Positions 6,902-12,960 of a stretch of 64,000 bases of DNA are shown here, one piece after another. The notes beneath the pieces were generated by a model that had not been told where the DNA came from, ran no database searches, and worked only from the letters and a program-made list of their open reading frames with translations. The number at the start of each line of letters is the position of its first letter. Positions within the stretch are counted from its first letter, which is position 1. This DNA is from Caproicibacter sp047777415 (GTDB lineage Bacteria > Bacillota > Clostridia > Oscillospirales > Acutalibacteraceae). A program made the position numbers and the translations under genes. The stretch covers positions 124,001-188,000 of the forward strand of contig JBKEEO010000002.1 in NCBI GenBank assembly GCA_047777415.1. The letters run 5' to 3'.

Positions 6902-8892
6902 TGGCCCCTATATATATCCATAGTAGAGAGTCGGACAGAGCCAACAGAGATACACCAGAGTCTCAGTCTTTGACCCTCGGCAGTCTCTTTGACGGCTCCG
7001 GCGGATTCCCTCTCGGTGGCTTGCTCTGTGGCATTACCCCGGTGTGGGCATCGGAGATCGAGCCGTTCCCCATCCGGGTGACCACAAAGCATCTGCCTTT
7101 TATGAAGCATTACGGCGATGTATCCAAAATGGATGGCGCAGAGGTAGAGCCGGTGGACATCATCACTTTCGGCTCGCCCTGCCAGGACATGAGCATCGCC
7201 GGGAAAAGAGCCGGGCTTGACGGCTCACGGAGTAACCTTTTTTATGAGGCAATACGGATTGTAAAAGAAATGAGGTGTGCGACCGATGGAAAATATCCAA
7301 GGTACATTGTCTGGGAGAACGTCCCCGGCGCGTTCAGCTCCAACAAGGGCGCGGACTTCCAGTCCGTCCTCGAAGAAATCTGCTCGGTCAAAGGATACGA
7401 AATTCATACTCCTCGACCTGAGAAGTGGCCAGCCGCCGGGGAAATCGTGGCAGACGATTTCAGTCTCGCATGGCGGGTATTTGATGCGCAGTACTGGGGA
7501 GTCCCCCAACGAAGAAAACGTATCTACCTTGTCGCAGATTTTGCAGGCGGGAGTGCCGGAAAAATACTATTTGAGTCCGAAGGCGTGTCTGGGTATACTC
7601 CGCAGGGCTTCCGTCCGTGGCAAGGAACTGCCGGAGCTTCTGCGAAAGGCGCTGGAGCGGCAGGCTGCGTCTGCTTAAACGACCAGGGCGGCAGCCGCAT
7701 GGATGTGACGGAGGATGTCGCGGCAACGCTCCGGGCGGAAAACCACGGGCATCCTCCCTGCGTGATGGGGTCGGCGGGCTTCTGCACGGAGCATTCCGCA
7801 AAGGCAAGGGGCATCGGGTATGAGGAGGAAACTTCTCCCACCCTCCGTGCCGGGACAGTGCCGGCGGCAGTCTATGAGAACCATAGCCAGGACACCAGAT
7901 ACACCGGTCCTTTGGAAACGGCTCCCACGGTCAATGCCACCTACGGTATGGGCGGGAATAACCAGCCCTTTGTAGTGGAGACGCCTAAGACGCTGAAGAT
8001 CCGCTCCGGCTGCGAGGGCGGCGGCAAGGGCGCGCTGATCCAGGAGAATAAATCCGCCACGCTGGGATGCAACAACGACCAGACGGTGTTTGTGCCGTTC
8101 GCGAAGGGCACTCGCCCCCACTCTCCCGATGAGGGGCAGCAGTGGAAACCGTCCGATGTAGCGAACACGCTGAACACCTATGATGTGGGCGAGGCCCGGT
8201 GCAATGAACTGGCGGTCAAGGTTTACGGAATCTGCTCCAAGCAGAGTCACGCTATGCTGTCGGACAATCCTCACAGCGGTTTTTATGAAGCGGACACCTC
8301 CCGGTGTCTGGACAGGAGCGGCGGCAATCCCACCTGCAACCAGGGCGGCATGGCTGTGGTGGCGGTGCAGGGTTCCATGATCGGCCGGGCGGACAAGAAC
8401 GGCCCCCAGGGCAGCGGCGTGAATGAGGGTGTGGCCTTTACGCTGGATGCTGCCGACCGCCATGCGGTGGCCTACTGCATGACCACCGGCACTTACACCC
8501 AGACGCTGAAGGAACAGTCCCCAACCTTGATGGCAAGGGACTATAAAGACCCGCCTGTGGTAAATGAGACCGAGCCGGAGTACATTGTCCGCAGATTAAC
8601 GCCCACCGAGTGCGCCAGGCTGCAGGGCTTTCCCGACTGGTGGTGCGCCGGGCTTGAGACAGTCGAGCCGACCGAGGAGGAGATCGAGTTCTGGACAGAG
8701 GTGTTTGAGACGCACCGCCTGGTTGTGGGGGCTTCCTCCAAGCCAAGGAGCCGGAACCAGATCATCAAATGGCTGAAAGCCCCTCACTCCGACAGTGCGG
8801 AATACAAAATGTGGGGCAACGGCGTGGCGCTCCCCAATGTTTACTTCGTGCTTTCCGGGATCGTGTACTATGCACAGCTCCCAGGAGGATAA
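6901..8892 (+). CDS. DNA cytosine-C5 methyltransferase with repeat-filled recognition region
   Basis: A 663-residue Dcm-type enzyme. Motif I is LFDGSGGFPLGG, motif IV GSPCQDMS with the catalytic Cys, motif VI ENVPG, motif VIII VPQRRKRIYLV, motif IX LTPTECARLQGFPDWW and motif X GNGVALPNV, so catalysis should be intact. Motifs VIII and IX are about 350 residues apart, much longer than normal. The insert holds about eight degenerate units of the form (S/A)-x-T-L-x-A followed by a loop and V-V, for example SPTLMARDYKDPPVV. Its ATG overlaps the TAA of the preceding methyltransferase. It probably recognises one or more C-containing sites for phage self-protection. Confidence 0.9.
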   Translation: MAPIYIHSRESDRANRDTPESQSLTLGSLFDGSGGFPLGGLLCGITPVWASEIEPFPIRVTTKHLPFMKHYGDVSKMDGAEVEPVDIITFGSPCQDMSIAGKRAGLDGSRSNLFYEAIRIVKEMRCATDGKYPRYIVWENVPGAFSSNKGADFQSVLEEICSVKGYEIHTPRPEKWPAAGEIVADDFSLAWRVFDAQYWGVPQRRKRIYLVADFAGGSAGKILFESEGVSGYTPQGFRPWQGTAGASAKGAGAAGCVCLNDQGGSRMDVTEDVAATLRAENHGHPPCVMGSAGFCTEHSAKARGIGYEEETSPTLRAGTVPAAVYENHSQDTRYTGPLETAPTVNATYGMGGNNQPFVVETPKTLKIRSGCEGGGKGALIQENKSATLGCNNDQTVFVPFAKGTRPHSPDEGQQWKPSDVANTLNTYDVGEARCNELAVKVYGICSKQSHAMLSDNPHSGFYEADTSRCLDRSGGNPTCNQGGMAVVAVQGSMIGRADKNGPQGSGVNEGVAFTLDAADRHAVAYCMTTGTYTQTLKEQSPTLMARDYKDPPVVNETEPEYIVRRLTPTECARLQGFPDWWCAGLETVEPTEEEIEFWTEVFETHRLVVGASSKPRSRNQIIKWLKAPHSDSAEYKMWGNGVALPNVYFVLSGIVYYAQLPGG

Positions 8893-8930
8893 TCCGGCCT
8901 TTATTTTACAGCGAAATGTGCGGAAACCGC

Positions 8931-8975
8931 TTGCTATTTCAGGGCTCCAGAGCGAATATGTGTCTACCAAAAACA
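8931..8975 (+). promoter_or_regulatory. Repeated promoter/leader element, copy A
   Basis: TTGCTA at 8931-8936, a 17-bp spacer ending in AGAGC, and GAATAT at 8954-8959 match three downstream copies with the same spacing. The block continues with ATGTGTCTACCAAAAACA, which could start a peptide MCLPKTK. This is the most divergent copy, and unlike the other three it has no visible upstream inverted repeat. It lies just before the gene at 8992. Confidence 0.5.
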
Positions 8976-8991
8976 AAGGAGGTTTTCGCAC

Positions 8992-9714
8992 ATGGAAATC
9001 AGATACAATGTGACGGGCGCCAAGCGCAAGGAACTGGTAAAGGTCATCGCCGACACCACAGGCGCCAGGGCGGAATACAAGTTCATGCCCACCTGCAATT
9101 ATGAAATTGATTACTTTACGGTCACCAAGGATGGGACGCTCCTCTTTGACGACCGCGCCGACAGCGAGGAAGTCGAGGAGGTTCTGGAAGCTATCGCTGC
9201 CGCTGGTTTTGAATGTGAGCCGCAGGACGGCGGTGAGCAGCCATCCAGGGAAGAAGCCAAGGAAGCGGCAGAAGCCGCCGTCACTGCGCCGCAGAGCGAA
9301 ACTGTGGGGCTTACAGTGGAAATCCCGCTCGACAAGGTGGCGGTCGGAAACCTTACCAAACTTCTGGACGCCAAGGGCAGCCTGATTAAAAAGGCGCTGG
9401 GCGCCCAGAACCTTGGCATCGAGATTCTGGAAGACCGGGTGGCATTCTCCTGGTTCACGGAGATGCCGGACGCCGATGCGGTCAAAGCCTACACCCATTT
9501 CATTTCCGCACTCTGCGAGATGAGCAGGAACGCCAAGCGGGTAACAGCGACTGAGAAGCCGGTGGACAATGAGAAATACGCCTTCCGCTGCTTTCTCCTG
9601 CGGTTAGGCTTTATCGGCAGCGAATATAAAGGTGAGCGTAAGATCCTGCTGAAGAACCTGACGGGTTCCTCTGCTTTCAAGAATGGAGGCGCCGGCCATG
9701 AAGTTTCCGAGTAG
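8992..9714 (+). CDS. Phage accessory protein of the so-called virulence-related type
   Basis: A 240-residue protein of no proven function; relatives in Clostridia are often labelled virulence-related without evidence. Residues 1-75 form an alpha/beta unit with an acidic end, about 76-105 is an Ala/Glu-rich linker, and a second alpha/beta unit follows. The last about 45 residues (KYAFRCFLLRLGFIGSEY up to SSAFKNGG) closely match the C-terminus of the amidoligase encoded at 10076. The ATG follows a strong AAAGGAGG. The gene is preceded by copy A of the repeated leader. The shared tail suggests both proteins join the same complex or process. Confidence 0.7.
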   Translation: MEIRYNVTGAKRKELVKVIADTTGARAEYKFMPTCNYEIDYFTVTKDGTLLFDDRADSEEVEEVLEAIAAAGFECEPQDGGEQPSREEAKEAAEAAVTAPQSETVGLTVEIPLDKVAVGNLTKLLDAKGSLIKKALGAQNLGIEILEDRVAFSWFTEMPDADAVKAYTHFISALCEMSRNAKRVTATEKPVDNEKYAFRCFLLRLGFIGSEYKGERKILLKNLTGSSAFKNGGAGHEVSE

Positions 9715-9946
9715 AGAAATTGTGGAGCGCATCCGCAGGGAGTATCCGATCGGCACCCGTGTGGAACTGGTGCGGATGGATGATGCGCAGGCTCCGCCTG
9801 TCGGCACGAAAGGCACTGTCAAAGGTGTGGACAACACCGGCTCCCTCCTCGTGCGCTGGGATAACGGCAGCGGCTTGAATGTGGTTTACGGCGTGGACTT
9901 ATGCCAGAAGGTTGAGGACACATCAAATGGTACAGAAACGCCGTAA
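9698..9946 (+). CDS. DUF4314 family small protein
   Basis: An 82-residue protein with the DUF4314 signature: a basic N-terminal helix (REIVERIRREYPIGTRVELV) followed by a small beta-barrel-like segment VGTKGTVKGVDNTGSLLVRW and NVVYGVD. ATG at 9698 is chosen because GGAGG lies 8 bp upstream; it overlaps the end of the previous gene by 17 bp, so translation is coupled. DUF4314 proteins are common on phages and conjugative elements of gut Firmicutes and have no assigned role. The fold resembles SH3-like barrels, which is inference. Confidence 0.75.
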   Translation: MKFPSREIVERIRREYPIGTRVELVRMDDAQAPPVGTKGTVKGVDNTGSLLVRWDNGSGLNVVYGVDLCQKVEDTSNGTETP

Positions 9947-9947
9947 T

Positions 9948-10050
9948 CTACACAATATCTTGCGGCTATCTTTGTGTAGTATATTTTCCAATATGGCCTT
10001 GCTATTATCCTCTTTTAGAGCGAATATGTGTACACCGAAAGGGAAAACAC
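9948..10050 (+). promoter_or_regulatory. Repeated promoter/leader element, copy B, with upstream inverted repeat
   Basis: A perfect inverted repeat CTACACAA (9948-9955) and TTGTGTAG (9972-9979) is centred 35 bp upstream of TTGCTA (9999-10004). Then come a 17-bp spacer and GAATAT (10022-10027). The conserved block AGAGCGAATATGTGTACACC continues into CGAAAGGGAAA. The ATG at 10026 opens a short frame beginning MCTPKGK that ends on a TGA overlapping the amidoligase ATG, so translational coupling is possible. Confidence 0.6.
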
Positions 10051-10075
10051 ACCAAACGAAAACGGAGGATTCACC

Positions 10076-11026
10076 ATGAACGAGAAAACCGCAAGGCAGA
10101 TTGCAGAAATGAAAAAGCAGACCATCGGGGTCGAGGTCGAGATGAACAGCATCGACCGCAGCAAGGCGGCAAAGGTCGCCGCCGCCTACTTCGGCACAGG
10201 CCGATATGAAAATACCGCTGGCCGCAACGGGTACAGCGTCTGGAGCGCCTGGGACAGCCAGGGGCGCGAGTGGAAATTCCAGAAGGACGTTTCCATTGCC
10301 GGCCCCGACAGCGAAAAATGCGAACTGGTCACCCCAATCCTGACCTACGAAGATATTACAACCTTGCAGGAGCTTTGCCGCCAGCTCAGACACGCCGGGG
10401 CGAAAAGCGACGCCAGCCGGGGCTGCGGGGTCCACATCCACATCGGGGCGCAGGGACACACGCCGCAGAGCCTCCGCAACCTTGCCAACATCATGGCGAG
10501 CCACGAAAGTCTGATCGCCGAGGCGCTGAAACTCGACCGGGGCCGCATGAGCCGCTACTGCCGCACGGTAGACCCAAGGTTCTTAGAGCAAGTCAACCGC
10601 AGGAAACCCCGCACGATGGCCCAGCTTGCGGATATCTGGTACAACAGCAACGGCGCAAACTACGGCCGGAACCACCACTACAACGACAGCCGCTACCATA
10701 TGCTTAACCTCCACGCCACTTTTACCAAAGGCACGGTCGAGTTTAGGCTCTTCCAGTTCGATGAGCCGACCGCCGGGCGCAGGGGCGGCATCCATGCGGG
10801 GCAGCTCAAGAGCTACATCCAGCTTTGCCTGGCCTTAAGCCAGATGGCAAAGGATGTGCGGACGGCAAGCCCCAAGCCCCAGCAGAACGAAAATCCCAAG
10901 TACGCCATGCGCACCTGGCTCCTGCGCCTGGGCTTCATCGGCGAGGAGTTCGCAACGGCCAGAGATTTTCTGACCCGCAACCTTTCCGGGGACACAGCCT
11001 TCCGGCACGGCAGAGCAGCCGCTTGA
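10076..11026 (+). CDS. Amidoligase-family (glutamine-synthetase-fold) ligase
   Basis: A 316-residue member of the phage-associated amidoligase family, ATP-dependent COOH-NH2 ligases related to glutamine synthetase. Visible landmarks are IGVEVEMNSI near residue 18 (metal-binding Glu strand), KDVSIAGPDSEKCELVTP (catalytic Glu strand), GCGVHIHIGAQGHT and a late VEFRLFQFDEP strand with Arg and Glu. The C-terminus carries the same 45-residue tail as the protein at 8992. ATG 10076 follows GGAGGA. With the cyclotransferase-like gene at 11318 it makes a pair noted in comparative studies as a likely peptide-tagging or gamma-glutamyl system. The substrate is unknown. Confidence 0.8.
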   Translation: MNEKTARQIAEMKKQTIGVEVEMNSIDRSKAAKVAAAYFGTGRYENTAGRNGYSVWSAWDSQGREWKFQKDVSIAGPDSEKCELVTPILTYEDITTLQELCRQLRHAGAKSDASRGCGVHIHIGAQGHTPQSLRNLANIMASHESLIAEALKLDRGRMSRYCRTVDPRFLEQVNRRKPRTMAQLADIWYNSNGANYGRNHHYNDSRYHMLNLHATFTKGTVEFRLFQFDEPTAGRRGGIHAGQLKSYIQLCLALSQMAKDVRTASPKPQQNENPKYAMRTWLLRLGFIGEEFATARDFLTRNLSGDTAFRHGRAAA

Positions 11027-11105
11027 AGGACTTAGGTTAAATGCCCTGCCCCTGACCGCTTCGGCGGTCTTAGGGTGGTAGAAGGACAAGTAACCTAAGT
11101 CCTTC
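11025..11105. repeat. 81-bp nested inverted repeat
   Basis: A perfect 15-bp outer pair, GAAGGACTTAGGTTA at 11025-11039 and its complement at 11091-11105, encloses an inner GACCGC-TTCG-GCGGTC tetraloop hairpin at 11054-11069 flanked by CCCT/AGGG pairing. The outer arm overlaps the amidoligase stop codon. There is no T-run, so it is not a standard terminator. It may be an RNA processing or regulatory structure, or a cruciform site. Confidence 0.7.
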
Positions 11106-11124
11106 AGGAAAGGATGGATACCAA

Positions 11125-11328
11125 ATGGAAGAAAGAAAAACACTCAACATACGGTTTCCGCAGGAACTGGTGGAAAAATTGAGAGAACTCAAAAAACTGC
11201 GGTCCAGAGCGGAGGGACGGCGCGTGACATGGAATGAACTGTTTGATGAAGCCATCGGTAATTACATCGAATGCGCCGAAAGGATTCTGGCGAAGGTGGA
11301 AAAGGAGGCGCGGGACAATGACAGATAA
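11125..11328 (+). CDS. Small ribbon-helix-helix-like protein
   Basis: A 67-residue basic protein starting KTLNIRFPQELVEKLREL, the strand-helix pattern of Arc/MetJ-type ribbon-helix-helix DNA-binding proteins, then a second helix TWNELFDEAIGNYIECAERI and a charged tail. It overlaps the next gene (ATG 11318) by 11 bp and begins 20 bp after a large inverted repeat, which it might bind. An autoregulatory or island-wide repressor role is plausible but inferred; the fold call rests on pattern only. Confidence 0.6.
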   Translation: MEERKTLNIRFPQELVEKLRELKKLRSRAEGRRVTWNELFDEAIGNYIECAERILAKVEKEARDNDR

Positions 11329-11797
11329 GAGGTACTACATCGCTTACGGCAGCAACCTCAATGTCCGGCAGATGCGGATGCGCTGCCCGCACGCCACAAT
11401 CCTTGGCACGGCAAACCTCAAGGGATGGGAGCTGCTTTTCAAGGGAAGCAAGACCGGCTCCTATCTGACCATCGAGGAATGCGAAGGCGGCGGCACGGTC
11501 CCCGTGGTAATCTGGGAGGTGACGAATTTGGATGAGGCCGCCCTCGACCGCTACGAGGGATTTCCCCATTTCTACTACAAGCGGGATATTAAGCTCCAGT
11601 ACAAAGGCATCCGCACAGGGAAACGCCGGACGGTGACGGCTTTTGCCTACATCATGCATGAGGACAGGCCGGTTGGGGTTCCAAGCAATCTCTATATGCG
11701 GACCTGCCTGGAAGGGTACGACACATTCCGCTTTGACAAGAACATTCTGGTTGATGCTTACGATAAATGCAGTGAGGTATGCGGCTATGAAGGATAA
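11318..11797 (+). CDS. Gamma-glutamylcyclotransferase-like (AIG2/GGCT fold) protein
   Basis: A 159-residue protein with the family's opening signature YYIAYGSNLNVRQM, where YGSN-x4-M binds the glutamyl moiety, and the central acidic segment LDEAALDRYEGFPHFYYKR that supplies the catalytic Glu region. GGCT enzymes release 5-oxoproline from gamma-glutamyl amines. It starts at ATG 11318 behind AAAGGAGG and overlaps the RHH gene, and its own end overlaps the zinc-ribbon gene. The nearby amidoligase could make gamma-linked amides that this enzyme removes. Partnership is inferred from neighbourhood and published family surveys. Confidence 0.85.
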   Translation: MTDKRYYIAYGSNLNVRQMRMRCPHATILGTANLKGWELLFKGSKTGSYLTIEECEGGGTVPVVIWEVTNLDEAALDRYEGFPHFYYKRDIKLQYKGIRTGKRRTVTAFAYIMHEDRPVGVPSNLYMRTCLEGYDTFRFDKNILVDAYDKCSEVCGYEG

Positions 11798-11987
11798 TAT
11801 CACGAGAATGGCGGTCTGCCCGCTTTGCGGCAGGGTCTACCACGGCGCTCCGGCGCTTTCCAGAGAGGACAACGAAACGCTCATCTGCCCTGACTGCGGC
11901 ACCAGGCAGGCGCTCCAGTCCATCGGCGTGGACAGCGCCGAGCAGGAACAGATCATCGAGACGATCCACCGCTACACGCAGGGATAA
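11787..11987 (+). CDS. Small zinc-ribbon protein
   Basis: A 66-residue protein with two CxxC knuckles, CPLCGRVY and CPDCGTRQ, spaced 23 residues apart as in zinc ribbons, then a helical acidic tail SAEQEQIIETIHRYTQG. Start ATG 11787 overlaps the end of the GGCT-like gene by 11 bp, with GTGAGG upstream; an ATG at 11808 is less well placed. It is the last gene of the RHH-GGCT-zinc unit, after which copy C of the leader element begins. Probably a nucleic-acid or protein adaptor; no specific function is recognised. Confidence 0.7.
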   Translation: MKDNITRMAVCPLCGRVYHGAPALSREDNETLICPDCGTRQALQSIGVDSAEQEQIIETIHRYTQG

Positions 11988-11990
11988 GAT

Positions 11991-12092
11991 ACACAATTTG
12001 TTCCTCCGATCTTTGTGCAGATTATGCTCAGAATTGACTTGATAATATGTGCTTTTAGAGCGAATATGTACACACCGAAAGGGAAACACCAC
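11991..12092 (+). promoter_or_regulatory. Repeated promoter/leader element, copy C
   Basis: ACACAA (11991-11996) and TTGTG (12013-12017) form a near-palindromic pair centred 35 bp before TTGATA (12039-12044). A 17-bp spacer leads to GAATAT (12062-12067) and the conserved AGAGCGAATATGTACACACC block. The ATG at 12066 opens a 26-residue frame beginning MYTPKGKHH that overlaps the start of the next gene. Confidence 0.6.
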
Positions 12093-12111
12093 TTTTCAGG
12101 AGGAATTCAAA

Positions 12112-12432
12112 ATGATGAAAGAATGGCAGATTCGAGAGAACTTTGAACTGATTGACCGCATTGCGATCAGCCGCCGCACCTTTGACGAGCAGTTTACCCG
12201 CACCAGGGAGCGCATCGAGTTCACCTTTAACGGCTGGGATGGCAAGTCCTACAACGGCGAGAGCCGTGTGGCTCACATTTACCGTAGCAATCTCCCCGGC
12301 TATGAGGACTGCATTTTCGTCAAGGTCGGCAAGGGCCTCCACTATATCGACACCGAACACCAGGTGGTCAACAAGCTGACCGGCGAAGCCCACCCCGTTG
12401 TGGGCTGGCTGGTCGATGTCCTCAAAGGCTGA
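12112..12432 (+). CDS. Hypothetical phage accessory protein
   Basis: A 106-residue acidic protein I do not recognise. It has an N-terminal helical part (MMKEWQIRENFELIDRIAIS) with basic TFDEQFTRTRERIEF, then a beta-rich half (FTFNGWDGKSYNGESRVA, DCIFVKVGKGLHYI). No zinc, membrane or catalytic motif is visible. The AGGAGGA ribosome site and the separate copy C leader show it is transcribed as its own unit, like the gene after it. The second methionine, one codon later, is an equally good start. Confidence 0.65.
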   Translation: MMKEWQIRENFELIDRIAISRRTFDEQFTRTRERIEFTFNGWDGKSYNGESRVAHIYRSNLPGYEDCIFVKVGKGLHYIDTEHQVVNKLTGEAHPVVGWLVDVLKG

Positions 12433-12446
12433 TTTTCCGATAAGTT

Positions 12447-12541
12447 GCACAGTTTCAGACGGAAAGATTGTGTAATATATCCTTCTGATAGGACTTGCTA
12501 TATTCTCCGTTCAGAGCGAATATGTACACACCGAAAGGGAA
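12447..12541 (+). promoter_or_regulatory. Repeated promoter/leader element, copy D
   Basis: GCACA near 12447-12451 and TTGTGT at 12468-12473 form an inverted pair centred 35 bp before TTGCTA (12495-12500). A 17-bp spacer and GAATAT (12518-12523) follow. The conserved block encodes MYTPKGK followed directly by TGA, the shortest version of the possible leader peptide. Confidence 0.6.
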
Positions 12542-12566
12542 ATGAAGAAAACGGAGGACAAAAACC

Positions 12567-12842
12567 ATGACAATCAACGAAGCAATGAAAAAGTACCGGC
12601 TGCCGAACCCTACCACCCCGGAAGACCTGGAATGCCGGTGGAGCAAGGTCTTAACCTTCGGGGACAAGATCGTGATGGCGGGACATTTTTACAACGGGAT
12701 GAACAAGCCATGCTACTTCGGTGCGGCATACGAGTTCCTTACCGATGACCACACCTGCGAAGGAGCCATCGGACTGAGGGCGGCAAGCGAGGTCGAGTTC
12801 GAGGATGACGGCCACGCAATCGCTTGGGCGATGCAGCAGTAA
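12567..12842 (+). CDS. Hypothetical phage accessory protein
   Basis: A 91-residue protein of unknown function. The N-terminal NEAMKKYRLPNPTTPEDLECRW is charged and helical. The rest looks like a small beta-sheet protein (GDKIVMAGHFYNGMNKPCYF, ASEVEFEDDGHAIAW). It starts at ATG 12567 about 12 bp after ACGGAGGAC and is served by copy D of the leader. It ends 118 bp before the large terminase. No homologue is recognised. Like its neighbour, it belongs to the accessory island that separates the two terminase genes. Confidence 0.65.
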   Translation: MTINEAMKKYRLPNPTTPEDLECRWSKVLTFGDKIVMAGHFYNGMNKPCYFGAAYEFLTDDHTCEGAIGLRAASEVEFEDDGHAIAWAMQQ

Positions 12843-12960
12843 CAACAGCAAAGACAATAGCCTGAGATCGAGCCGCAGGGCTCTTTCTCTCGTACAGAAC
12901 CATTTTGAAAGTCGCTTATGATGCGGCTTATTTTTATGCCATTCGGGAGGTGGTGTCTCT

